NCBI GenBank assembly: GCA_035649415.1
Contig: DASRJP010000353.1
Location: 1 to 64,000 of the forward strand
Reading direction: 5' to 3'
DNA: 64,000 nucleotides
Source of the DNA: DATKDU01 sp035649415
GTDB lineage: Bacteria; Planctomycetota; Planctomycetia; Pirellulales; Pirellulaceae
The position numbers and the translations under genes were made by a program. How positions within the stretch are numbered: the stretch's first letter is position 1; each line of letters begins with the position of its first letter. The notes under the pieces are model-generated. The model ran no database searches. It saw only the letters and a program-made list of their open reading frames with translations, and was not told the origin of the DNA. Shown here piece by piece: positions 1-8,308 of this stretch.

Positions 1-66
1 GCCGCGCAGGGCCAGGGCGCGCGCGCCGGTGCGACCCGTCGCGGTCTGGGGTTGGTGACCGTTCAT
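1..66 (-). CDS. 5' end of an unidentified gene (partial)
   Basis: An ATG on the minus strand at position 66 opens 22 codons without a stop up to the window edge. It is preceded by a Shine-Dalgarno-like GGAGAA about nine bases upstream. The N-terminus begins MNGHQPQTATGRTG and is not recognisable. The rest of the gene is outside the window, so product and even coding status are uncertain. It would be divergent from the secreted protein that starts at 271. Confidence 0.4.
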   Translation of the reverse strand, partial: MNGHQPQTATGRTGARALALRG

Positions 67-270
67 CAAGTCGTTCTCCGCTTGCCAAAGTTGCGCTAGG
101 AGACCTTGCGAATCCCACTGCGCATGGCACCGCCCTTGCCAGGTAAACCTAGGTCGCGGCTAATGCACTGCCGGAGACGGCTGTGCCGAGTTTGCCGAAT
201 GTTCGGGTACCGCCATTGATTGCGGGTCTATACTTGATGAAAGCTGAAATCCCATTTTGCGGAGGATCGC

Positions 271-1332
271 ATGCCCCGCTATCCACGATCTGATCTTTGG
301 CTGATTTCCGGCTGCGGGCTGGCGGTACTGATCGCTGCAATGCCGTCGGGGGCGACCGCCCAGGATGCGCGGGTCGAAATGGAGCTGGTCATGGAGCCCG
401 GCTTTCCCACCGATCAGGCCCGCAAATGGGTCACCCTGCTGGAGAAGGCGGGCGTCAGCGGTGTCCGCATCCGCAGCGGCAACGTCGGCGACCGCGCGCA
501 GGTAGAACCGACAGGGACTGCGCGCAATCCCAGCTACAAGGTCAGCGGCATTCTGACCCTGGATGAAAAGCTGCTCTTGCCCGGCGGCAAATTCACCGCC
601 GGCGACGCGGCAGGAATCGCGCGGTGGCTGGCGCGGCTCAAGGAAGGAGGGACCGAGGGACTCTCTGCCAAGCCTGGGGCGTTCGGGCTACTCCCGGCGC
701 AGCTCGTGGCAACTCACGAAGCGCTGGCCGGCAAGGTGAGTTTTTCCACCAAGGGGAAGCCAGCCCGTGACGTGGTCGAAAAGATTGCCGGTTCGCTCTC
801 CTTGAAAGTTTCCATCGAAGGCGCGGCACAGCGCGCGCTGGATGCAGCCGACCCAGTGGTGGACGAGCTGTCGGGACTGTCGCACGGGACAGTGATGGCG
901 GCCGTCATTCGCCCCGCGGGGCTGGTGCTGTTGCCGGTGAAGGAAGGGGGGCAAGTGCGGCTGCAGATTGCCGACAGCAAGAGCGCCAAGGAGTCGTGGC
1001 CGATCGGCTGGCCGCTGCCGAGCGAGAAGGCGCCGAAGGATTATGTGCCGGACCTGATGAAGTTCATTCCGGTGGAGATCAACGACACGCCGCTGGGGGA
1101 GGCGCTGGGGGCGATTGCAGGTCGGCTGAACGTGCCGGTGGTGCTGGACTACAACGCGCTGGCGCGGCAGCGCGTGAATTTGGCGGAAAAGAAGGTCACA
1201 TTCCCCAAGGGGAAGACGTTTTACGGCAGCATCCTGAGCAAGCTGCTGTTCCAGGCGAAGCTGAAGTACGAGCTGCGGCTGGATGAAGCGAATCAGCCGT
1301 TCTTGTGGATTACAAGCGTCGCGGGGAACTAA
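271..1332 (+). CDS. secreted protein with two secretin-N-like repeats
   Basis: 353 residues with a Sec signal peptide (hydrophobic stretch about 10-25, likely cleavage after the GATA motif near residue 30). A clean GGAGG lies six bases before the ATG. The C-terminal part (about 270-350) has the pattern PLGEALGAIAGRLNVPVVLD, followed by a lysine-rich strand and a closing FLWIT strand. This resembles the STN/secretin N-domain-like repeats common in planctomycete exported proteins. A weaker copy of the pattern, beginning PARDVVEKIAGSLSLKV, lies at about 165-235. I infer a periplasmic or cell-surface protein with two such repeats; no enzymatic motif is visible. It stands alone and converges on the zinc-ribbon gene at 1448. 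Confidence 0.75.
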   Translation: MPRYPRSDLWLISGCGLAVLIAAMPSGATAQDARVEMELVMEPGFPTDQARKWVTLLEKAGVSGVRIRSGNVGDRAQVEPTGTARNPSYKVSGILTLDEKLLLPGGKFTAGDAAGIARWLARLKEGGTEGLSAKPGAFGLLPAQLVATHEALAGKVSFSTKGKPARDVVEKIAGSLSLKVSIEGAAQRALDAADPVVDELSGLSHGTVMAAVIRPAGLVLLPVKEGGQVRLQIADSKSAKESWPIGWPLPSEKAPKDYVPDLMKFIPVEINDTPLGEALGAIAGRLNVPVVLDYNALARQRVNLAEKKVTFPKGKTFYGSILSKLLFQAKLKYELRLDEANQPFLWITSVAGN

Positions 1333-1373
1333 TACCATCCAGAAGCGTCAGCGAGGTTGTCCGGCGCGAAGCC

Positions 1374-1411
1374 CCAATGACCAATGCCGCTGGCCTCCAA
1401 TTGGTCATTGG
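1374..1411. repeat. inverted repeat between convergent genes
   Basis: CCAATGACCAAT at 1374-1385 is the exact reverse complement of ATTGGTCATTGG at 1400-1411, with a 14-base loop. The arms are built of near-heptamer CCAATGA/ATTGGTC units, and further ATTGG-like words follow to about 1437. The element lies between two convergent genes, so it could act as a two-way transcription stop, but there is no T-run. It is one of several unrelated inverted repeats in the intergenic DNA of this window. Confidence 0.6.
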
Positions 1412-1447
1412 TGCTTGTTCATTCATTGGCCATTCGGCAAGAGTTGG

Positions 1448-2467
1448 CTAGTCCCCAAGCGGCATCGTATTGATCTCCGATCGGAAGCGAGTGACGACTT
1501 TGCCGTTGAGCACGAGGAATTCGTCGTTAGAGCGCACCGAGTAGGTTCTCGCGTCGAACCGGTAGACACTGCGAACGACCGAGCCGATTCGCTCCAGCTT
1601 CTCGATGGACAAGCCGGCATTAATTGCTTCGGCTGCCTCGTCAACGTTTTTCTGAATCTCTTCGCGAGTACGTCCGTAGAAAAGAGATGAGTTTAGTTTT
1701 TTGCCGCCTTCGGCCGCAATGTGCGCCACGTAATACGGCTGCGGCGTCAACTGCTCGATCTTCAAGTTGTCCGCGCCGTGATGCCGCTTGAGGAATTCTC
1801 TCACCGCCGCCTGGTCGGCAGCGACCGAGCCGGGGGGGCGCAGTGGCTCCTGGCCGCTGGCGGTGGTGAGCATCAGGGTCCCATCCTTATCCATTTTCAA
1901 CCCGTATTGGAATCCGCCGATCTCGCTGCCAGTGTTGTTCGCAACCTGCGCGTCGCTTATCGTCACCTGCTTACTCGACTGGATCACCGATAAGCCGCGC
2001 CGTTTCGCTTCGGCCATGCGAGCCTCGGCGTCGGGGTGTTTGGCCGAGAACGAGCGGCCGACCAGTTGGTTGAACTCTGGCAATTGCTCCGAATCGCTCA
2101 GCGGCCGTTCACTGCCGCCGCCAGTCGAGCCAGCGGACCTTTTGCCGACCGCGGCCTTGGTGGCCTGCCCATCACGATTCGCGGAGTTCACGGCCAGTGC
2201 GATGATCAGTCCAACTCCAGCCACGAGCACAATCGCCAAGGTGATTGCCCAGGCGATGATTCGCGATTTGTACTCGGGCGGTGGCTGTCTTCTGGAGACG
2301 CTCCTGAGTGGCGCTGGCGGGATGACCACGGGGGGCGAAGGCAGCGGCAGTTGAGCGACCGGCATCGTGAACCGGCGCTGGCAGCCTGGGCAGGCGACCA
2401 CGCGGCCAGCCAACTGAAGATCGCCCTTGATCGGCTGACCGCAGTGGGGACATGACACAATGGACAT
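1448..2467 (-). CDS. zinc-ribbon, single-span membrane protein
   Basis: 339 residues. The N-terminus has a CxxC-x16-CxxC zinc ribbon (Cys6, Cys9, Cys26, Cys29) of the kind seen in many planctomycete proteins, followed by a proline-rich stretch and one membrane segment at about 70-93. The remaining 240 residues are predicted soluble and show no family I recognise. They contain a motif-poor alpha/beta region ending near PLGD. The ribbon should be cytoplasmic and the C-terminal part outside the inner membrane, by analogy with similar proteins. A candidate promoter (TTGTGA, 18 bases, TATAAT on the minus strand) lies at 2537-2566. Function is unknown. Confidence 0.7.
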   Translation of the reverse strand: MSIVSCPHCGQPIKGDLQLAGRVVACPGCQRRFTMPVAQLPLPSPPVVIPPAPLRSVSRRQPPPEYKSRIIAWAITLAIVLVAGVGLIIALAVNSANRDGQATKAAVGKRSAGSTGGGSERPLSDSEQLPEFNQLVGRSFSAKHPDAEARMAEAKRRGLSVIQSSKQVTISDAQVANNTGSEIGGFQYGLKMDKDGTLMLTTASGQEPLRPPGSVAADQAAVREFLKRHHGADNLKIEQLTPQPYYVAHIAAEGGKKLNSSLFYGRTREEIQKNVDEAAEAINAGLSIEKLERIGSVVRSVYRFDARTYSVRSNDEFLVLNGKVVTRFRSEINTMPLGD

Positions 2468-2536
2468 GGCACGCTCCGGTTCGTCGCGCGGTAGTGTGGC
2501 GAGATGCTCCGTGCGGTCATTCGCTCACTGGCAACG

Positions 2537-2566
2537 ATTATAGGAGTGGGGCGCGGCGGATCACAA
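2537..2566 (-). promoter_or_regulatory. candidate sigma70 promoter for the zinc-ribbon gene
   Basis: Read on the minus strand: TTGTGA at 2566-2561, an 18-base spacer, and a perfect TATAAT at 2542-2537. The -35 box matches four of six consensus bases. The start codon of the downstream gene is at 2467, leaving a leader of roughly 60 bases. Confidence 0.45.
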
Positions 2567-2779
2567 ATGCGGCGACCTGAATCAGGCAGTCATTCGGCCC
2601 GCTGGACCAAGTGGTTTCCGGTTCCTAGGATGCAGTCTTGAAGTGGCGCGCAAGGACGCTCCGGCCGTTTCCTGCGCCGAGCGTAACGTGCGAAGTTTCA
2701 AGCACTTGCAATCCTCGTGGAGTATCGGGCGGCGGGCGCAAGCGGCCGCCGACTTTGGCGATAGCCGGAGCCAGGTAGC
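2567..2779. other. gene-free part of a 312-base intergenic region
   Basis: Between the divergent zinc-ribbon gene (start 2467) and the large plus-strand gene (start 2780) I see no credible coding sequence. Short open frames on the minus strand here have no ribosome-binding site and arginine/proline-rich compositions typical of GC-rich non-coding frames. The region presumably carries the promoter of the large gene, but I find no convincing -35/-10 pair for it. Confidence 0.5.
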
Positions 2780-5700
2780 ATGGTCGAGCGAGAACTTGAT
2801 CCCGGGGGAACCCGGCGGTCGGCGGAGGGTGCGCCCGCGGGGCCACCACTCGTCGAGCAAGTGCTCGGCTACCTGAACTTTTCGTCGGGAGCAGCGGACG
2901 GGCAGTTCCTGGCCAATCTCAATGCGCTCTTTGCCCAGGTGGCGGTGCAGACCGAGGGAAAGATCCAGCGGCCGACCTGGAAACGGCTCGGCGATCGGCT
3001 CCGCGAGTCGCTGGCTCAGCTGACGCAGACTAGTGCCGCCTTTCGCGATGCTCAGCAGGCGGCCGAGGTGGTGCGATTAGTGTTCGACGTTGTGTTGCCG
3101 ACCTACCGCCGCTTTCACAGCGACCTCTTATTCCACCACAGCGACGACACGCTCTTTAGACCGTTTTTTATCGGTCGCGTATGCGAGGCCGTCCTGGCGC
3201 AGGGACCGCCGTGGACCGAGAGCGACCGGATCGCCCAGGGTGCGATCGACGACCTGAATGACTTTCTCGGGCACCGACCGGTCGCGGCACTGGAGTCGCA
3301 GAAGATCGAGCCCTACGCGCATGAGTACGTGCGGCCGATTCCGCTTTTTATCCGCGGATCGGGTGTGAGCTACGGCGCTGAGCGGGAGGTGGTGACGCTG
3401 GCGCTCAAGCTGCTGGAGGAGACCGATGCCGACCTCTTGCGGGCGGCGTGTTTCGATCCGGCACAGCTCGAAGAGCTGGCGATCGATCCGCGGGCCTACG
3501 ACTTCGATCATCCGGCCAACAAACGCCCCAACTACCACTTCGGCCAGTGGGATCCGCACCAGGTGGACAAGCAAGGCCGCTACCGTCGGTTCGTCGTGCA
3601 GCAGGTGACTCTCGACGCACTGATGCAGCGGCTGACCGATGCCACGCAGTTGCCAGCCGAGGAAGTGCTCTTCGAGGCGGCAGCCGTGCTGGCGGGGACC
3701 ATCCTGATGGCATCGGGGATCAGCGGGGACGGCCCCGGCGCGTTCGACTCGAGCGTGACGCTGGCCAGGCTGCTGCCGCGCATCGCCCGCTATCGCGACG
3801 AGTTCTACGAGCGGCTCTTTAACCGCACCAGTGGTGAGCACGCCGAGCGGCTGAAGATCGAGCGGGACGAGCGCCGCCAGCCCTTCGGCGGCGCGAGGCA
3901 GCATCTCAATGCGCAGCTTGCGCGGCGGCGAGCCAGCCAGCTCGAGCATGTCCACCTGGCTCGAATCTTTGCCCGCATGGGCCACGTTGAGGCGGCCAAG
4001 CGGCAAGCCCACGTCGTCCCCTGCGCCTCGGCGCGGATGCTCTGCCAGATCGATTGCCTGCTAGCCACCGGCGACCTGGCCTGCGACCACTCGCAGCTCG
4101 AGGAAGCGGCGGACTACCTGCCGAAGATGGTCGATCTGCTGAAGCGCGGGATCGAATGCGGCGCGATCATCGATCCTTGGAACATCCTGGGCTTTGACGC
4201 AAATTTCAGCCTGTTTCCGGCTCTGGAAAACAGTGTCCGCGATCACCGCGCCGATGAGCTCGTGGCGCTCATGGAGCGGATTCTGGCGTACTATTCGCGC
4301 CTGTGGAGCGCCGCTGCGGCGGAGGACCAGCTCGAGCTGTGCCAGCGTGTGGCGCGTGAATTCAAGGAGACGGCAAGCTGGTGGCACAAGTTTGCCGTCC
4401 ATGAAGTATCGAGCGTCGAGGCAGTCGATGCACTGGTCGTCTACCGAGCGGCGGAGCGCGTGGCGCAGGCGCTTAACGTCTGGCACAAGGGGGGCGCCGC
4501 GGCAGGCGACGTCGCCTTCTGGGCGCCGCACGTCGAGATGTTCGACTCGCCAAAGGCCTACACGCTGGTGGTGGACGCGCTTTTGGATCGGCGGGATTAC
4601 GTGGCCTCGATGGCGCTGCTGATGCACTGGCTTTCGCAGGCCAGCCAAATCGGCCTGGAGCGGTCCGACAGCTCGTTCCACGACCTGGCCCAGCGCTGGT
4701 TTACCGAGGTGACGTCGCCGCCGGCGGGAGAGAAACTTTCGTCCCAGTTGGCACGCAAGGCATGGGACCTGACCGGCAAGTTCCTCGATTACCTGGAAGC
4801 CAATGCCGACGACTACTGGAGCGTCCCGGAGTTTTCCGGCGGCAATCGCACCGGCGCCAGGCCCGCCGAAGCCGACGAGCAAGACGCCTGGGACGAGCCG
4901 GACGACGTGGTGGGCGCCGCCTACGACGACGTGGTTTTCCGCGGCAGCACCGAGGACGACATCGACAGCTCGATCTTCGAGGACGACGACTCGACGCACG
5001 ATGAGCTGCTGCGCGAATCGCGCCGCGTTGCCGATCGGCTCGCTTTCCTGGCGACAATCGCCCGGCTGTGGCGGCTGATGGTAGTCACGCCGGCATTCAG
5101 TGCGGTGCTCGCCGATGAGGATCGGCAGGGTCGGACGGTTCGCTTGAGGGCCCTGGAGCGGTGGCTGACGCAGGCGCGAGAGAATCGGCAGGGGCTCGCG
5201 CGCCTGCTGGTCGCCGTCAAGGCATATAGCATTCCGCAGCCGCAGCCACAGCACGACTCGCTGGTGGAATACGACCGCCGGCGGATGACGAAGGAGTCGC
5301 TGCTGGAGCGGATCGTTACAACCAGCGTGGAAACTGCCGACGCGTCGCGGATGCTCGAAGCTGCGATCGTGGCCGTCGATCCAGCCGCGCTTGTGGCGCC
5401 GCAGTCGGGCGAGAGCGGAGAAACCGAGCGGATGGTCGGCCTGTTTGCCCGCCTGCTCAGGCGGGATACGCGCGGCCTGCGCGGCGCGTGCGCGCTGCCG
5501 TTTACCGAACTGGCCAAGCAGCCGCTGCTATACGTCCCCCTGGCCAAGGGGGGCAATCCGCAAGAAATCGTGGCGGTCCGCACGCGGCAGCGAGCTATCC
5601 AGGACTTGCTGTCGTGGCTCCCGCGGCTGGGACTGTGGGCGGAGACCAACTCGCTATTGGAAATCGCGCGGCAGATGGAGCGGGACCACCCGGTGGGTCC

Positions 5701-6787
5701 CGGCGCGGTGACGGAGTTCGACGAGCTGTTCAAGATCGGCTACAAGGGGATCGTGGAGAGCCTGGTGGCCTCGGCCGCAACCTGGTCCAGCCAGCAGGAG
5801 CCGACGGAGGAGCAGCGGTCCGAGCCAATCGTCTCCTGCTTGGAGCAGCTTACCGAATCGATGCTGACGAGCTGGCTCTCCCACAGCCGCACGCTGCGGT
5901 TGTCGATCCTGGAGCGGGTGCTGGACAAGGCGAGCTGGAAGCGGCTGGTGGAATTCATCGAGCGCTACGGCGAGGAGCTGTTCACGCAGCGTTTCCTCAA
6001 TCTGGGCAATATCCGGGCGATCCTGCACCAGGGGACGGCCAACTGGCTGGAAATGCTCGAGCAAGAGGCGCTGGAGGAGGCGCCCGAGCGGCTGATGAGC
6101 GAGCTGGGCAAGGAAATTACCCGCGAGGAAGCGGGCGAGCAGCTGGCGCTGGTGCTGGAGGCGATCGTCGAAAACTACGGCGAGTACCGCGACTACAACA
6201 GTACGACGACGCAATCGGACCGCGGAGAGCTGCTCTACATGCTGCTCGATTTCCTGCGGCTGCGGACCAAGTACGACCGGGTCTGCTGGAACCTCAAGCC
6301 GGTCGTCCTGGCGCACGAGATCCTCGTGCGGCGGGGGCAGGAGTCGGCCTCGCGCATCTGGCGAAAGGCGCTTACCGACCGGATTCACGACGAGGCCGAG
6401 CAGTACCTGGCGAGGCTCGGCGAGCTGCAAAAGAAATACGCCATGCGAATGCCGACGGTGGCGGACCGCCTGGCGGAGCGGTTCGTGCGTCCGCTCACGA
6501 TCGACCGCATTCGGGCGCTGGTCAAACCGGCCGTCGATCAGATTCGTGCGGCAGGGGCTTGCCCGAAATTCGAACTGCTGGAAGAGGAGACGGAACTGCT
6601 GACGCGCGAGCCGACCGGCGTCGGCCTCGATGTGCCAGCATGGCTGGTGGCGCTGGAGGAGGAGGTCGAACAGGTGCTCCTCCCCTCCTATCAGCAACCG
6701 GAGGAAACGGCAGAATTCGTCCCCCAGGTTCTGCTCAGCCTGCGGCAGGTGAAGCGGCAGCTCAAGGAAATCGCGAAGGAGAAATGA
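2780..6787 (+). CDS. 1335-residue orphan cytoplasmic protein
   Basis: A very long, mostly helical, charged protein without signal peptide or membrane segment. I recognise no catalytic motif. Residues about 695-740 form a strongly acidic low-complexity linker (DDVVGAAYDDVVF, DDIDSSIFEDDDS) that separates an N-terminal from a C-terminal helical half. The N-terminal half contains regular helical stretches about 370-470 (QHLNAQLARRRASQLEHVHL, ARIFARMGHVEAAKRQ) that look like TPR- or solenoid-type packing. The ATG at 2780 lacks a strong ribosome-binding site; the next in-frame candidates are further downstream, so the start is uncertain. It converges with the DEAD-box helicase 18 bases away. I infer a scaffold-like protein; the function is unknown. 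Confidence 0.75.
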   Translation: MVERELDPGGTRRSAEGAPAGPPLVEQVLGYLNFSSGAADGQFLANLNALFAQVAVQTEGKIQRPTWKRLGDRLRESLAQLTQTSAAFRDAQQAAEVVRLVFDVVLPTYRRFHSDLLFHHSDDTLFRPFFIGRVCEAVLAQGPPWTESDRIAQGAIDDLNDFLGHRPVAALESQKIEPYAHEYVRPIPLFIRGSGVSYGAEREVVTLALKLLEETDADLLRAACFDPAQLEELAIDPRAYDFDHPANKRPNYHFGQWDPHQVDKQGRYRRFVVQQVTLDALMQRLTDATQLPAEEVLFEAAAVLAGTILMASGISGDGPGAFDSSVTLARLLPRIARYRDEFYERLFNRTSGEHAERLKIERDERRQPFGGARQHLNAQLARRRASQLEHVHLARIFARMGHVEAAKRQAHVVPCASARMLCQIDCLLATGDLACDHSQLEEAADYLPKMVDLLKRGIECGAIIDPWNILGFDANFSLFPALENSVRDHRADELVALMERILAYYSRLWSAAAAEDQLELCQRVAREFKETASWWHKFAVHEVSSVEAVDALVVYRAAERVAQALNVWHKGGAAAGDVAFWAPHVEMFDSPKAYTLVVDALLDRRDYVASMALLMHWLSQASQIGLERSDSSFHDLAQRWFTEVTSPPAGEKLSSQLARKAWDLTGKFLDYLEANADDYWSVPEFSGGNRTGARPAEADEQDAWDEPDDVVGAAYDDVVFRGSTEDDIDSSIFEDDDSTHDELLRESRRVADRLAFLATIARLWRLMVVTPAFSAVLADEDRQGRTVRLRALERWLTQARENRQGLARLLVAVKAYSIPQPQPQHDSLVEYDRRRMTKESLLERIVTTSVETADASRMLEAAIVAVDPAALVAPQSGESGETERMVGLFARLLRRDTRGLRGACALPFTELAKQPLLYVPLAKGGNPQEIVAVRTRQRAIQDLLSWLPRLGLWAETNSLLEIARQMERDHPVGPGAVTEFDELFKIGYKGIVESLVASAATWSSQQEPTEEQRSEPIVSCLEQLTESMLTSWLSHSRTLRLSILERVLDKASWKRLVEFIERYGEELFTQRFLNLGNIRAILHQGTANWLEMLEQEALEEAPERLMSELGKEITREEAGEQLALVLEAIVENYGEYRDYNSTTTQSDRGELLYMLLDFLRLRTKYDRVCWNLKPVVLAHEILVRRGQESASRIWRKALTDRIHDEAEQYLARLGELQKKYAMRMPTVADRLAERFVRPLTIDRIRALVKPAVDQIRAAGACPKFELLEEETELLTREPTGVGLDVPAWLVALEEEVEQVLLPSYQQPEETAEFVPQVLLSLRQVKRQLKEIAKEK

Positions 6788-6802
6788 CCAAATTCGGTCA
6801 TT
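6783..6802. terminator. weak hairpin between convergent genes
   Basis: AATGACC (6783-6789) and GGTCATT (6796-6802) form a perfect 7-bp stem with a six-base loop. It overlaps the stop codon of the 1335-residue gene and lies just beyond the stop codon of the helicase. There is no T-run, so terminator activity is only a suggestion. Confidence 0.3.
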
Positions 6803-6805
6803 CTG

Positions 6806-8110
6806 TCATAGCGCCCGCCGATACTTCTTCGGCGGCCGCTTCATAAAGGCCGTCGGAGGCGGCGGCGGTGCTGCGATGGGCAGGCCTTCGCCGTCAACCT
6901 CTGGCGCGGCGCCCACCGTTTTCGAGCGCGAGTACCCCACCGGCGTGCCGAGCTTCCAGGCGCTGGCTTCGAAGTCCTTAATCTCGTCGCGCTTCAGCAG
7001 CCGCCTGATCCGCTCTTCGATCCGCGTCAGCTCCGGCCCCTCGTGGGGACAGACGAACGTGTACGCCACCCCTTCCCGTCCCATCCGGCCCGTGCGCCCC
7101 ACGCGATGAACATAGTCGTCGCAGAAGGCCGGCACGTCATAATTGATGATGTGCGAGATGTTCGAGACGTCGATGCCGCGGCCCACCACGTCCGTAGCCA
7201 CGAGGAAGCGGATTTTGGCGGCGCGAAAGGCGGCCATCACCCGGTCGCGGGCAGACTGCTGCATATCGCCATGGATCGCCCCGGCAAACTTCGTCCGCTT
7301 AGTGAGCCGCTGAAAGACCCGCTCCGTGCCGCGTTTGGTGCGGCAGAAGATGATCGCCTGCCGCGGCTTCTCGCGGGACAGCAGCCGCACGAGCAGCTCG
7401 AACTTCCGTTCTTGATCGACTGTGAAGTAGTACTGGTCGATCGTCTCCACTGTCATTTCATTCGACGTAAAGTTGAGCGTCTCGGGATCGCGCATGTACT
7501 TCTGTGCGATGCGCGCAATCGGCGGCGGCACCGTCGCGGACAATAGCAGCGTCTGCCGCTCGCGCGGGCAGCGGCGAAGGATTTTTTCGATGTCGGGCCG
7601 AAAGCCGATGTCGAGCATCCGGTCGGCCTCGTCGAGCACGGCAATCTTGAGGGACGAGAGGTTGATCGTGCCGCGGGCCAGGTGATCGAGCACACGGCCC
7701 GGAGTGCCGACAACGACCTGCGCGCCCTTCTGTAGTTTCTCGATTTGGCCGCGGATCGGCTTGCCGCCGTAGACGGCGACGCAGTGGACGCGGCGGCCGC
7801 TGGCCAGCTTGACGAATTCGTCGTGCACCTGGACAGCCAGCTCGCGCGTCGGCACCATGACCAGCGCCTGGACGTAGTGGATATTCTCCTTGAGAACGAG
7901 CTTCTCCAGGATCGGGATGGCGAACGACGCCGTTTTGCCGGTTCCGGTGCGCGCCTGGCCGACGACGTCCACTCCCGCCAGCGCCCGTGGGATCAGGCCC
8001 GCCTGAACAGGGGTGGGGTACTCATAGGCCGCCTTGGCGAGCGCCTCATGCATGACCGGCGACAAACCGAGGTCCTCAAAGCGGGCTTTCTTTTCTTCCG
8101 GTTGGTCCAT
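6806..8110 (-). CDS. DEAD-box ATP-dependent RNA helicase
   Basis: 434 residues from the chosen ATG (MDQPEEKKARFEDLGL). All core motifs are present: Q motif (Phe11, Gln36), Walker A ARTGTGKT (53-60), PTRELA, TPGR, DEAD, SAT, ATDVVGRGIDV, and HRVGRTGR. It unwinds RNA duplexes with ATP, as in ribosome assembly or mRNA decay; which one cannot be told from sequence. The C-terminus is short and ends in a basic, proline-rich tail (PPPPPTAFMKRPPKKYRRAL), so it belongs to the small RhlE/RhlB-like class rather than the long DeaD/CsdA class. The frame is open 99 bases further upstream, but that extension does not resemble the family and precedes the Q motif by too much. Confidence 0.93.
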   Translation of the reverse strand: MDQPEEKKARFEDLGLSPVMHEALAKAAYEYPTPVQAGLIPRALAGVDVVGQARTGTGKTASFAIPILEKLVLKENIHYVQALVMVPTRELAVQVHDEFVKLASGRRVHCVAVYGGKPIRGQIEKLQKGAQVVVGTPGRVLDHLARGTINLSSLKIAVLDEADRMLDIGFRPDIEKILRRCPRERQTLLLSATVPPPIARIAQKYMRDPETLNFTSNEMTVETIDQYYFTVDQERKFELLVRLLSREKPRQAIIFCRTKRGTERVFQRLTKRTKFAGAIHGDMQQSARDRVMAAFRAAKIRFLVATDVVGRGIDVSNISHIINYDVPAFCDDYVHRVGRTGRMGREGVAYTFVCPHEGPELTRIEERIRRLLKRDEIKDFEASAWKLGTPVGYSRSKTVGAAPEVDGEGLPIAAPPPPPTAFMKRPPKKYRRAL

Positions 8111-8308
8111 CCGGTCCGTTCTACAGCCGCCGGCAGCCCGGCGGCAAAGAGGATTTATGAGGTAGTGGTCAATCGTCCTAAGCCTAGATTCTGAACCGAA
8201 TTTCGTCAACGAGCAAAGTCAGTCGGCGTGTTGAAAGACTCGCACTCGCCTGCCATCATGGCACCGTAGGACTCCCGCCCGAAGTGCCCCGCACCGAAGC
8301 AACTCGCC

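Noticed and set aside
4061..5254. 397-codon open frame on the minus strand inside the 1335-residue gene
   Set aside because: It is fully overlapped by a longer frame with a coherent protein. Its own translation is Arg/His/Val-rich and shows no family, as expected of an antisense frame in GC-rich DNA.
5488..6846. 452-codon frame on the plus strand overlapping the end of the 1335-residue gene
   Set aside because: The translation is a Gly/Ala/Arg-rich shadow of the real frame without start signals.
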